64,000 nt of DNA from Trichothermofontia sichuanensis B231 (GCF_026240635.1 NZ_CP110848.1:1242501-1306500); one strand, 5' to 3'. Positions 37,378-46,011 are shown, counted from the stretch's first letter. Made by a program: numbers and translations. Notes: generated from the sequence alone by a model not told the origin.

Positions 37378-38328
37378 ATGTCTGCGATCGCCGACTCATC
37401 CCTATCTGGAACCGGGTTAGATCATGTCCGGATTGTTCTGGTTGAGCCAGCAGGTGCTCGCAATGTGGGGGCGATCGCACGGGTGATGAAAAACTTTGGG
37501 CTACGCCAGTTGGTTTTGGTTAACCCCCACTGTGATCCCCTGGGAGCGGAAGCCCGACAAATGGCGGTTCATGCGGCAGACCTCTTGGCCCAGGCCCAAA
37601 CGGTAAGCCATTTGCCAGAGGCTTTGGCCGGTTGTCAGCGGGCGATCGCGACGACCGATCGGCCCCGCACGCTCAATATTCCCCTGGAGGCTCCCCGAAC
37701 CGCGCTTCCCTGGCTCCTGGAAGCACCCGCTGCCCTCATCTTTGGACCTGAAGATCGGGGTCTCAATAATCAGGAACTTAACTATGCCCAGCGCTGGGTT
37801 GGTATTCCCACCAGTCGGGAGTACTCTTCGCTCAATCTGGCCCAGGCAGTAGCGGTTTGCTGCTATGAGCTACACTTGAGCCAACAGTCTTTTGCGGTGC
37901 CGCCGTCCGTGACTTCCCCTGCGGTCATCGTCCCAAGTAGGGGGCCAGTTCTGGCCGCGGCTTCGGATGCCGGAACGTCGATAAAAAACTTAACCTCCGT
38001 TTTACCAGATCAGCCCCCCCCCCCAACGGCTACATGCCTTGATAATTCTGAATTACCAGCAACGTTAGAAGCATTAGCTGCCTATTATGCGCATTTAGAA
38101 GCCGTCCTCCTAAAAATCGGTTATCTTTATGCCCATACTGCGGCGAGTCGAATGCAAAAGTTCAAAAGACTTTATAATCGCTGTCAACTTTCCGCCAACG
38201 AGCTAGCCATGTTGCGCGGTGTGTTAAGACAAGTTGAATGGGTGATGGCTCATCCTCATCAGGCGAACGCGATCGCAGTTAACCCCGTTCCAATTGCCGA
38301 TACTTTGGACCAGTCTGGCAGTGAATAG
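37378..38328 (+). CDS. TrmJ-type SPOUT tRNA/rRNA 2'-O-methyltransferase
   Basis: I start at ATG 37378 (MSAIADSSLSGTGLDHVRIV); the frame is open further upstream but unlike the family. SPOUT motifs are present: VEPAGARNVGAIARVMKNFG, LIFGPEDRGLNNQEL and YSSLNLAQAVAVCCYEL. The C-terminus has about 70 helical residues, as in TrmJ. The TrmJ branch methylates the ribose of tRNA position 32 with SAM. The exact target here is inferred from family only. The stop overlaps the start of the next gene by 8 bp. Confidence 0.85.
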   Translation: MSAIADSSLSGTGLDHVRIVLVEPAGARNVGAIARVMKNFGLRQLVLVNPHCDPLGAEARQMAVHAADLLAQAQTVSHLPEALAGCQRAIATTDRPRTLNIPLEAPRTALPWLLEAPAALIFGPEDRGLNNQELNYAQRWVGIPTSREYSSLNLAQAVAVCCYELHLSQQSFAVPPSVTSPAVIVPSRGPVLAAASDAGTSIKNLTSVLPDQPPPPTATCLDNSELPATLEALAAYYAHLEAVLLKIGYLYAHTAASRMQKFKRLYNRCQLSANELAMLRGVLRQVEWVMAHPHQANAIAVNPVPIADTLDQSGSE

Positions 38329-40081
38329 AGCACAGAATCAACCCTCCAACCCCCAGTTTGGCGAACAGTTTGGCGCAGAGTCAGACAAGACTGCTTCCCT
38401 GCGTCCGCGACGGCGGGTGCGCGCCCGCACAGCCCCGAAGGGACCGAATTTGTCTGTGGTGGTCCATCCGGCGGCCAGAACGGCCAGTCAACGCACTCAG
38501 GCAGAGACGCCCCCCTTGCCCAGTGACCCCTTGCAACGGGCCAGACGGCAACACCAAATGGGGGGGGTGTCTACCTCGGCTGGTAGAAGCCCAGCACGGG
38601 AGTGGGACCCGCTGTCGGACTTGGTCGGGCCACCGCCCAGTTTACCCAGTCAGCGATATCGGGCAGGGGTACGCTCAACTCTCGAACCCAGCCGCAATGA
38701 GGCGCGAGCAGGCGGTGATCTACGACGGCGATCGCGCGGGCGGCGGACTCACCTGCCCCTTAGTAGTGCTGCGAGTTTTACCAATACTGGCAGTGCCTAT
38801 GCCGCACCGGGTCAGCAAACGATGGCTCGTCCAAGTAAGGCCCTAGCCCGTAGCAGCACCTCGCGGCAACGATCGCGGCTTTTGGCCCCCTTCCTCTATG
38901 CCCTGCGGCTGCTGATCTTGGGTGTGGGCTTGGGGGTGATTGCGGGGACGGTCTTATCTGTGTGGGACCCGACGGGACGCTACATGACGGGCATCGGGCC
39001 AATGGGTGAGCCAGCCTTGCCCACGGCAACGACGACGCAACCGGAAACGCCGCCAACTAGCCCGCCCGCCCTAGATCTGGGGCAGGAAATGACGGTGCTC
39101 AAGCAACAGGTGCAAGCTCTGGCAAGTACCCAGCCGGATCTGACGCCGGGGGTCTTTATGATTGACTTGGATACCAACGCCTATGTGGACCTCAACGGCA
39201 GCATGGTATTTCCAGCCGCGAGCATGATCAAGGTACCGATTCTGGTGGCGTTTTTCCAGGATGTGGATGCAGGTAAGATTCGCCTCGATGAAGAACTGCC
39301 CCTCACGGAGGATGTCGTTGCGGAGGGGTCGGGGGATTTGCAATATCAGCCGATTGGGAGTAAATTTTCAGCCCTGGAAACGGCGACGCTGATGATTGTC
39401 ATCAGCGATAATACGGCCACAAATATGCTGATCAAACGGTTAGGGGGCAAGGAAGCCCTTAATCAACGTTTCCAAAGTTGGGGCCTCTCCCATACGGTCA
39501 TCAACAGTCCTCTGGCGGATCTGGCGGGCACAAATACGACAACGCCGAAGGATCTGGTTAGCCTGATGGCCTTGGTGAATCGGGGGGATTTGGTGTCCTT
39601 ACGATCGCGCGATCGGTTGCTGGACATCATGCGGCGTACCGAAACGAATACGCTCCTGCCCCAGGGCTTGGGGCCTAATGCCACGATCGCCCACAAGACA
39701 GGCGATATTGCCTCAACGGTGGGGGATGTGGGCTTGATCGATCTGCCTGATGGTAAGCGCTATTTGGCTACGGTGATTGTGAAGCGTCCGGATAATGACG
39801 ATCGGGCACAGGAGTTAATCCGGCAAATTTCTAAGGTCGCCTATACGGCTTTTGCGCAGCAGGCAGCGGCAACTCCAACCCCAGCCCCCGCTAGCCCGAC
39901 GGCTCCAACTGCGGCTCCCACGGGTGCGATCGCTCCGATGGCTCCCAATCCCTCAGCTGATCCCACGGCATCCACCCGTGAACCCAGGATTGATCCGATT
40001 GACGAGGTTACGCCAGGGGCATCGCCTGGAGCGGCAGCCCAACCTAACGCGGCACCGGCAGCCCCGATGCCAGAACCCTAA
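38321..40081 (+). CDS. Class A beta-lactamase-like serine hydrolase, membrane-anchored
   Basis: GTG 38321 sits inside the last codons of the upstream gene (GTGAATAG), which suggests translational coupling. Residues 1-190 are basic, Pro/Arg/Ser-rich and low-complexity. A single membrane helix is at about 194-214. The penicillin-binding-type domain follows, with SMIK (301-304), SDN (362-364) and KTG (459-461). A Pro/Ala-rich tail of about 75 residues ends it. All three catalytic motifs are intact, so activity is likely; the substrate could be a beta-lactam or a peptidoglycan peptide. Confidence 0.85.
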   Translation: MNRAQNQPSNPQFGEQFGAESDKTASLRPRRRVRARTAPKGPNLSVVVHPAARTASQRTQAETPPLPSDPLQRARRQHQMGGVSTSAGRSPAREWDPLSDLVGPPPSLPSQRYRAGVRSTLEPSRNEARAGGDLRRRSRGRRTHLPLSSAASFTNTGSAYAAPGQQTMARPSKALARSSTSRQRSRLLAPFLYALRLLILGVGLGVIAGTVLSVWDPTGRYMTGIGPMGEPALPTATTTQPETPPTSPPALDLGQEMTVLKQQVQALASTQPDLTPGVFMIDLDTNAYVDLNGSMVFPAASMIKVPILVAFFQDVDAGKIRLDEELPLTEDVVAEGSGDLQYQPIGSKFSALETATLMIVISDNTATNMLIKRLGGKEALNQRFQSWGLSHTVINSPLADLAGTNTTTPKDLVSLMALVNRGDLVSLRSRDRLLDIMRRTETNTLLPQGLGPNATIAHKTGDIASTVGDVGLIDLPDGKRYLATVIVKRPDNDDRAQELIRQISKVAYTAFAQQAAATPTPAPASPTAPTAAPTGAIAPMAPNPSADPTASTREPRIDPIDEVTPGASPGAAAQPNAAPAAPMPEP

Positions 40082-40162
40082 TGTTGGCCAGTAGTCACCC
40101 CAATGGCTGCCCGAGCGAACTATTGTGGTAACTATTGTGGGTAGCTACTGTGGGAAACTGCT

Positions 40163-41155
40163 GTGTTTTTTAGTGTTGTCATCCCAACCTATAATCGCCT
40201 ACCCATTCTGGAGAAATGTCTCCGGGCGCTAGCCCAACAACGGTGGGAGCCAATGGTAGGCATTACGGGGTACGAGGTGGTGGTGGTGGATGACGGTTCC
40301 ACCGATGGCACGATCGCCTGGTTGACAACTCACCAGGATGAACTCCCCCAGGTACGCTGGTTAGAGCAGGCGCATCTCGGCCCCGCTGCGGCCCGGAATT
40401 TGGGTGTACAAGCGGCTAAGGGGGAATGGATTATTTTTATCGATAGTGATCTGGTGGTGACGGATACCTTTTTACAGGCTCATGCCCAACGATTACGTCA
40501 GGAACAGGCGCGATTAGGTCTCCAATCGCCAGAGAAACTCCCTTGTTTTACCTATGGCCGGGTCATTAACACCTGTAATTTTGAACATCCAACGGCAGAA
40601 CCGTATAAGGTGACCGATTTTTCGGCGGCTTATTTTGCAACCGGTAATGTGGCGATTGCCCGTCATTGGCTGGAAACTGCCGGGCTATTCGATACCCAAT
40701 TTCAACTCTATGGTTGGGAGGATTTGGAACTGGGGGTACGCCTGAAAAAACTGGGATTACGGTTACTCAAATGTCCCGAAGCGGTGGGATATCACTGGCA
40801 CCCCCCCTTTGCCCTCAGCCAGATTCCCAGCCTTATTGACAAGGAAATGCAACGGGGACGCATGGGGGTCTTGTTTTATCAAAAACATCCGACCTGGGAA
40901 GTCCGGATGATGATTCAGATGACTTGGCTGCATCGCCTTCTCTGGGGTATCTTATCGCTGGGGGGATGCCTCAATGAAAAAACGATGGCACCGCTGTTGC
41001 AGTGGCTGATCGATCGCAACCAGCCGCAACTGGCCCTCGAAATTGCTCGCATTTTCCTCAACTGGTATAATGTGCAGGGGGTTTACGCGGCCCAGAACGA
41101 TTGGATTCTTAAGACCAGGGCAAACCTAAGGCAAGGGAAAGATGCGAAGGTTTGA
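40163..41155 (+). CDS. Glycosyltransferase family 2
   Basis: The 330-residue protein begins FFSVVIPTYNRLPILEKCL and shows the GT-A elements VVVVDDGSTDGT, GPAAARNLGV, FIDSDLVV (DxD) and YGWEDLELGVRLKKLG (the ED base region). There are no strong membrane helices. Such enzymes build exopolysaccharide, glycolipid or O-antigen. The acceptor cannot be told. Start GTG 40163 is used in the absence of a better ATG. Confidence 0.85.
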   Translation: MFFSVVIPTYNRLPILEKCLRALAQQRWEPMVGITGYEVVVVDDGSTDGTIAWLTTHQDELPQVRWLEQAHLGPAAARNLGVQAAKGEWIIFIDSDLVVTDTFLQAHAQRLRQEQARLGLQSPEKLPCFTYGRVINTCNFEHPTAEPYKVTDFSAAYFATGNVAIARHWLETAGLFDTQFQLYGWEDLELGVRLKKLGLRLLKCPEAVGYHWHPPFALSQIPSLIDKEMQRGRMGVLFYQKHPTWEVRMMIQMTWLHRLLWGILSLGGCLNEKTMAPLLQWLIDRNQPQLALEIARIFLNWYNVQGVYAAQNDWILKTRANLRQGKDAKV

Positions 41156-41171
41156 CGCAATTGGAGAAGTG

Positions 41172-41376
41172 AACTGAAACGGTCATTGGCTGGCTCTGCG
41201 GCGAACTGATTAGCGGTCAAGGTTATCCCTATACCCTTGAAGCAGGGGATCAATTGGCGGTTCTTCAGGGGAGCGATCGCTAGGCCCTCCTCAAGCAATT
41301 GCAGGTATGGGTGGAGAGCGTGGGCATGGAACTGCGCTATAGCCGCAAATGGGTAAATAAACAACAGCGACATTAG
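41172..41376 (+). pseudogene. Decayed 3' gene fragment, possibly NurA-like
   Basis: One frame reads VIGWLCGELISGQGYPYTLE then AGDQLAVLQGSDR, an in-frame TAG, then ALLKQLQVWVESVGMELRYS and a basic end with stop at 41374-41376. It looks like the C-terminal end of a lost gene with a nonsense mutation. The GYPYTLEAGDxxAVLxGSDR pattern reminds me of the end of NurA nuclease domains, which would fit the HerA-like gene in this window. This identification is weak. Confidence 0.4.
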
Positions 41377-41378
41377 CT

Positions 41379-42875
41379 TTACTCGGATAAGTTTTGTAGC
41401 TCATTGAGAGCCTGTTCCAGGTCTTGTTGCGACCTCGGCATCCAATCTTTGCCCCGCAGTCGCCGCAGCATTTCTAGGGCTTCCTCACGGGTTTGACCGG
41501 TATTTTGTTGGTGCCGTTGCCAGAAGTCATCCCACCAGCCGGGGGGTTCCTGCTTGCTGCCTGTGTATTCTGTGGGGCGGCCAGTGTCGCCATCAATGAC
41601 GAGGCTACCGACATAATCAGCATTGCTATAGACCTTGGCAATTTGATCGTTGATGTGGCGCATATCCTCGGCGGAGACAACGCCATTGTCGGTGGCTTTA
41701 TAGAATTGCACTGTGACGCGGATCGGGAAGCGGGGATCGCGTTCGATGGGCAGGTTATCAATTTCAGTGAAGGGGCCTTCCACCTTGCCATAGCTAATTA
41801 CGGCTGCCTCCACATTGGAGCGACCAGCGCTGGGTGCCGCTTCCATCACGGCGGGTGCTGGCATTGAGAAAAGGAGCATGGGCGATCGTGGACGAGGCGC
41901 TTGCTTCAGAGGCACTTGGATCAGCATCACCATATTCATTCCCGCCGCTTCTGCTTGGGCGGAGGTGATTTCGCCACTGCCGGTGCTTACCCCAAAATCA
42001 CTGGCACGCTGTCCCACAAGACTTGCCCGTTCGCCATTTTTATTGAAAAACAAGCGCTGCCCCCACGTTTGCCCCGCTTCAAAGGCATCCCGCTTGTTGT
42101 CAATGACGGTGGCACTCGTGCCTTGGCGGGTGACGAGAATCGCCAAAACTGCTGGATTTTTTTCGTAGCTCTGGTAGTTAAAGAGGACGGGGTTAAAGGT
42201 GGCTTCCCCCTGGGGGGGAATGGGCAAGAAACAGGCTTGGGCACTCACTAGCACATGGCTATCGCGATCGGCCAAAAGGGAGCGACGGTTGCCTGCCCAC
42301 GATCGCGGGTTGTGGAGATAGTTGCGGAAGTTGCCGAGAAATTCCCTGAGGTTGACCCGTTGCAGGGGCTTACCCTTTTCATTCCCCACAAGGATAAAGA
42401 AGCGTTCGAGGGGAATATCCGCTGTGCGATCGCTAAAATTGGGAAAACGAATCACGGGCATTAAGCTCAGTTCATAGCCCTCTGTGCGCGGGTTGTACTG
42501 CTGGATTTGAATGGTCATGTCACTGATATTGGGTCCGACAGCGGAGTTGTGGTAGCGCGCCGTGTCTTCCCACGTGATGTCAAGAATGTTCAAACCATAC
42601 TGCTGCGCCAGTCGCTGCGCCTCTGGGTTGTGGATCATGCTGCGGGTGCGCTCAATGACTTGGCGATAGCGATCGTAGTCGGTTACAGAAACGCGCGGCG
42701 GCGGTTCCGGTTGGGTGGGTCGAGAGACCGAAGAGCCTGATTCAATGCCCCAACTGGGCTGACCTTGGGCAGAAGACATAAAGCTTTCTCCTGGGGAGAG
42801 TAACTTCCCTGCTAAAAGGGTGCCAAGAGCAAGTAAACCAACAAAACTAAGGGCGAGTTTGAGGGACACAGCCAT
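41379..42875 (-). CDS. Exported or membrane-anchored protein of unknown function
   Basis: The 498-residue protein starts with a hydrophobic signal or anchor (MAVSLKLALSFVGLLALGTLLAG). It then has a Pro/Ser linker to about residue 65 and a long mixed alpha/beta region. A DUF-like beta-rich core (WEDTARYHNSAVGPNISDMTI) and ILVTRQGTSATVIDN are visible, as is a later RVTVQFYKATDNGVVSAEDM segment. The C-terminus is acidic and helical. I recognise no catalytic motif or named family. It probably faces the periplasm. A gene remnant ends 2 bp from its stop. Confidence 0.7.
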   Translation of the reverse strand: MAVSLKLALSFVGLLALGTLLAGKLLSPGESFMSSAQGQPSWGIESGSSVSRPTQPEPPPRVSVTDYDRYRQVIERTRSMIHNPEAQRLAQQYGLNILDITWEDTARYHNSAVGPNISDMTIQIQQYNPRTEGYELSLMPVIRFPNFSDRTADIPLERFFILVGNEKGKPLQRVNLREFLGNFRNYLHNPRSWAGNRRSLLADRDSHVLVSAQACFLPIPPQGEATFNPVLFNYQSYEKNPAVLAILVTRQGTSATVIDNKRDAFEAGQTWGQRLFFNKNGERASLVGQRASDFGVSTGSGEITSAQAEAAGMNMVMLIQVPLKQAPRPRSPMLLFSMPAPAVMEAAPSAGRSNVEAAVISYGKVEGPFTEIDNLPIERDPRFPIRVTVQFYKATDNGVVSAEDMRHINDQIAKVYSNADYVGSLVIDGDTGRPTEYTGSKQEPPGWWDDFWQRHQQNTGQTREEALEMLRRLRGKDWMPRSQQDLEQALNELQNLSE

Positions 42876-43048
42876 AGAGCAGTTCTAAATCCTACCCTCT
42901 AGCCTAGTCAAGGCGACCGAAAATCCAGCCTTGGTTTCACTTTTTGCAACGGAGTTTTAGGCTCAAAAAGCATCCTTGCCCACACTATGGACGGTGTTAT
43001 CCGCTGCTGAAATTCGCGATCGGGCCACCCGCCTCAAATCAACAGAGC

Positions 43049-43138
43049 ATGACCCAAGACTATCCCCTTGCAGTCCAAGCTGGCGCAACGATGGTGCGCA
43101 TTGGCACCGCTATTTTTGGCGATCGCCCCCTGCCTTAG
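43049..43138 (+). pseudogene. 3' remnant of YggS-type PLP homeostasis protein
   Basis: The 29 codons MTQDYPLAVQAGATMVRIGT and AIFGDRPLP match the C-terminal end of the YggS/PROSC family (usual LSMGMSxDxxxAIxxGxTxVRIGxAIFGxR). The preceding 90 bp are open but do not look like the rest of YggS. The catalytic N-terminal part with the PLP lysine is absent. It is a truncated relic. Confidence 0.7.
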
Positions 43139-43452
43139 GTCAAGCTAAAACTCCCTAACTGTCGCCTGCGGGTGGTGTATGACAACGGCACGCAAAGTGA
43201 TTTACTACTGCGATCGCTCCAACGCGCTTTAAATAAAGACAAAGCCAGCCGCCGCATTACCAAACAACTGCCGATTTCGGTCCTTTTTTTCGCACGTTGA
43301 AGCAGAAGACGACTTACCCACTGGCTACATCTACGTGCTTTTTAACTGCGCGCGACTCGATGTTAAACTTCAGGATCGCTTCCGCATCCCCGTCAACCCC
43401 AGAGAATGGTTTCTGGTGCCTCTGGAGACCATCGAGACCGCAATTGAAAAAT
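43139..43452 (+). pseudogene. Decayed GIY-YIG nuclease gene
   Basis: The first part reads RLRVVYDNGTQSDLLLRSLQ then RALNKDKASRRIT. After a frame change at the T7 run near 43286-43292 it reads EDDLPTGYIYVL. That joins abruptly to CARLDVKLQDRFRIPVNPRE and WFLVPLETIETAIEK. This is the order of a cyanobacterial GIY-YIG (T5orf172-like) protein in which the centre of the nuclease domain has been deleted. It has both a frameshift and an internal deletion, so it is dead. Confidence 0.72.
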
Positions 43453-43545
43453 CAAGGAATCGAGCTAGGTTTTGGGGTTCAAGTCCCTTCGCCCCTGGTG
43501 GGAGAAGGGATTTAGGGATGAGGGGAAAACATTTGCCCCCGACCG

Positions 43546-44382
43546 TTAATCCTGCTGATGGGAAAACAGATAGGCCCCCGCGATCGCCAGGCCCACTGTC
43601 ACAATCAACAGCACTGGAATCGTAAACCACGGAAACTCAGCCAGGGGCGCAAACGCCGCCGATCGCAACCCCAGGGTTGTATAGGTCAGCGGTAATAGGA
43701 AGACGATCCCCTTGAGAATAGGTGGGAGCGTGCTGGGATCAAAGAAGGTTCCCCCCAGGAACGACATGGGGACGATCAGGAAATTGTTATAGAGACCGAC
43801 ACTTTCGAGCGATCGCACCGTCAGCCCCACCAATACCCCGATCCCGGCAAACACGGCACAGTTGAGCACCAGCAGCAACAGGAACAAAGGATTGAGAAAA
43901 CTGCCCACCCGTCCTGTGAATAATACTGCCACCAGGATCACCGAGCCAGCCGTCATCAGCCCGCGCAGCACCCCCGCCATCATTTTGCCTAGATACAGCG
44001 ACAGGGGATGGATCGGCACCAACAGCATTTCCTCAAACGTTTTGGCAAATAGGCGCTCGCCACAGATGGAAAATGTCGTTCCCCCAAAGCTGATCGTCAT
44101 CGAAGAGAGGGCCACCATCCCCGGCAGGATAAATTCTAGGTAGGTATTCCCCAGGGGCGGCGTGGTCACCGCATCGAGGGTACGGCCCAAGCCCAACCCA
44201 AAGGCCAGGATGTAAATTAAGGGTGACACCAGGCCGGAGGCGGCAATCTGAGGCAGGCGGGCGCGTAGATCGAGCCAGTCCCCCCACAGGATCGTCAGGC
44301 TATCCTGCCAAATTTGACGCAGCGATCGCAGCCAGCGGCGATGATAAGGCGGGCTGAATTCCCCAAAACTGACAGATTTCAT
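43546..44382 (-). CDS. ABC-2 type transporter permease
   Basis: The product has six hydrophobic segments and the ABC-2 pattern. It contains FGLGLGRTLD, the periplasmic YLEFILPGMVALSSM, then ERLFAKTFEEMLLVPIHPLSLYLGKM, and late MSFLGGTFFDPSTLPPILKGI. I prefer ATG 44382 (MKSVSFGEFSPPYHRRW). An ATG at 44463 would add 27 residues that do not resemble the family. It should pair with an ABC ATPase, but none lies next to it. Such permeases export polysaccharide, lipid or drugs. Confidence 0.85.
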   Translation of the reverse strand: MKSVSFGEFSPPYHRRWLRSLRQIWQDSLTILWGDWLDLRARLPQIAASGLVSPLIYILAFGLGLGRTLDAVTTPPLGNTYLEFILPGMVALSSMTISFGGTTFSICGERLFAKTFEEMLLVPIHPLSLYLGKMMAGVLRGLMTAGSVILVAVLFTGRVGSFLNPLFLLLLVLNCAVFAGIGVLVGLTVRSLESVGLYNNFLIVPMSFLGGTFFDPSTLPPILKGIVFLLPLTYTTLGLRSAAFAPLAEFPWFTIPVLLIVTVGLAIAGAYLFSHQQD

Positions 44383-44546
44383 AGGCAGTGGTATCAAGGT
44401 AGATCGGCTATAGTCAGCCAACTCAATGATACGGTGACTCCTGCGATGGCGTTTCCATACCATCGCACCCGTTTGGTCAGCCTTGCAAATACCGCGGGGA
44501 TTAGGGGTACCATTCTCCTAGAGCAGTGCTCGGCGATCGCCGCTCT

Positions 44547-44653
44547 TATCGTCATTGCAATTTAGGCTGAAACAGCCCCCTCACCCCTAGCCCCTCTCCC
44601 AGAGCGGGAGAGGGGAGTGAAAAACTGTATCGCTCTTATTTGGATTGACCATA
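44547..44653 (+). mobile_element. MITE-like element, family A, copy 4
   Basis: The 107-bp element runs from TATCGTCATTGCAATTTAGG to GGATTGACCATA. Its right edge touches the stop codon of the slipin gene (44654-44656). Together with copy 5 in the same orientation it brackets that gene. Confidence 0.75.
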
Positions 44654-45379
44654 CTAGGGCTTACTATTCTGTGGCCATTCGCCAATGACAAAGGTGTGGT
44701 TGCCTTTAGCCGCAATTTTGGTCATCGTCTCCAGAAACTGGAAGAACCGGATGTTTTCATTCTCTTTGATCAAGTCCGCTGCATTTTTCAAAGCACGGGC
44801 TGCGGCAACCGTCGTGCGGGCATTTTCTAGGTCTGCCTTGGCCCGAATTTTGGCTTCCAGTTGCTTAGCAAACAAATTCTGGATGGTTTTGGGGAAGGTA
44901 ATGTCGCGCAGCGTCAGGCGTAGGAGTGAGATTCCGTATTCGGCTAAGCACTGCTGGAGGATTTCAGGAACCGTAGCTAAAAGGGTTTGCCGATGTTCAT
45001 GCAAATGTTCACTATCTAGCTGAGCAATGGCCTCGCGCCAGTAAATTTGTGACAAGTTGCTGATGACCTGCTCCGCCTCGTAAGGATAGAAATTTTCCGC
45101 TTGTGAAAACGCATCAAAGTGAGCAAGAAAACGCTCTCCATCTACGATCGCATACTCAACTAGATAGGAAAACCGCAGGGCGATCGCATCCTTGGTGAGG
45201 ACTTCCTGGTTGGTGATGGTACACAGCCGACTCTGGGCTGGTAAGTACGCAACTGTGATTTCATTCACCCAATCCCAAAAATAATAGATACCTGGTTCTA
45301 ACCGCCGTCTAAACCGATTTTTGACGTACAAATATCCCACTTGATGGGGCTTAATGGAGATCTGCTTACGAAACAACAT
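44654..45379 (-). CDS. Slipin/SPFH-domain protein
   Basis: The 241-residue protein has an SPFH (stomatin/prohibitin) core. LYVKNRFRRRLEPGIYYFWD is followed by VLTKDAIALRFSYLVEYAIVD and then by the coiled-coil-forming FAKQLEAKIRAKADLENARTTVAAARALKNAADLI. It lacks an obvious N-terminal membrane helix, so membrane contact may be through a partner or lipid. SPFH proteins organise membrane microdomains. Two MITE-like copies flank the gene (44547-44653 and 45414-45500). Confidence 0.8.
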   Translation of the reverse strand: MLFRKQISIKPHQVGYLYVKNRFRRRLEPGIYYFWDWVNEITVAYLPAQSRLCTITNQEVLTKDAIALRFSYLVEYAIVDGERFLAHFDAFSQAENFYPYEAEQVISNLSQIYWREAIAQLDSEHLHEHRQTLLATVPEILQQCLAEYGISLLRLTLRDITFPKTIQNLFAKQLEAKIRAKADLENARTTVAAARALKNAADLIKENENIRFFQFLETMTKIAAKGNHTFVIGEWPQNSKP

Positions 45380-45413
45380 GTAGGAACCTCTATCAACCTA
45401 GTTTTTCTGGATT

Positions 45414-45500
45414 TATAGTCATTGCAATTTAGACTGAAACAGCCCCCTCACCCCCAACCCCTCTCCCAGAGTGGGAGAGGGGAGTGAAAAACTGTATCGT
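45414..45500 (+). mobile_element. MITE-like element, family A, copy 5 (right end lost)
   Basis: The left end TATAGTCATTGCAATTTAG and the GC-rich middle are normal. The right end breaks off after AACTGTATCGTT, where a family B element begins (45502). A later insertion or deletion of B probably removed A's end. Confidence 0.7.
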
Positions 45501-45501
45501 T

Positions 45502-45648
45502 TTGATAGACAAAACTCGAACTGCCCTCACCCCCACCCCTGGTCCAGAGTAGGCGAGGTGCTCATGAGCCAGGGGTTTGCGGTTCAAATCCCTTCTCCCC
45601 TTGTGGGAGAAGGGATTTAGGGATGAGGGGCAAAGATTGATCAGTCAA
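45502..45648 (+). mobile_element. MITE-like element, family B, copy 2
   Basis: The element runs from TTGATAGACAAAACTCGAACTG to GATTGATCAGTCAA and carries the same two GC-rich inverted stretches as copy 1 at 20770. A further right end (GATGGGTCAGTCAA) is at about 45723-45736, so a broken third copy lies next to it. Confidence 0.65.
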
Positions 45649-45944
45649 CCAGGAGCAGAGGGGTCTTCTCCCAGCTTACCTCACTCCTCTCTTCGCTTTT
45701 CTCTCTCCCCACGTAGGGGGCAAAGATGGGTCAGTCAAGCAGGTTACCTGTACTGTCTACAACAAAATTTCAACAGGGCCATCAATCTGAAGGGGGATCG
45801 CTCGAGGAAGAACATCGGACTGTGGGGAAACTCGATTGAGGGCAAACTCGCCAGTCAGCCCGGTATCCTCCAGTTTGCTGCCGCAGCCCGATTGTGCTGA
45901 CGCACCGCTCTTCCCTGTCAAAGCGAGCCAAGGACTACATCCGC

Positions 45945-46011
45945 GTGTAGCGAGGGAATCGAACCCCCTAAAGAGACTTGCCACCGCAATACCCTACACC
46001 TGACAAGTCTC
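45945..46011 (-). ncRNA. tRNA-like/pseudoknot RNA candidate
   Basis: On the minus strand, GAGACTTG (46011-46004) pairs with CAAGTCTC (45980-45973). GTGTAG (45999-45994) pairs with CTACAC (45950-45945). The order A-B-A'-B' is that of a pseudoknot. Between A' and B' is a textbook T-arm (GGGGG TTCGATT CCCTC), followed by exactly seven acceptor-like bases, as in tRNA. The body is only 55 nt from GTGTAG to CTACAC and has no anticodon arm. It may be a tRNA-like RNA, a tRNA remnant or an att site. Expression is unknown. Confidence 0.4.

Noticed and set aside
45571-45630. GGTTCAAATCCC suggested a tRNA T-arm on the plus strand
   Set aside because: It is part of the family B repeat, with no acceptor or anticodon structure around it.
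45757-45984. 75-codon minus-strand frame over the tRNA-like element
   Set aside because: No recognised family and it overlaps structured repeat sequence; coding is unlikely.
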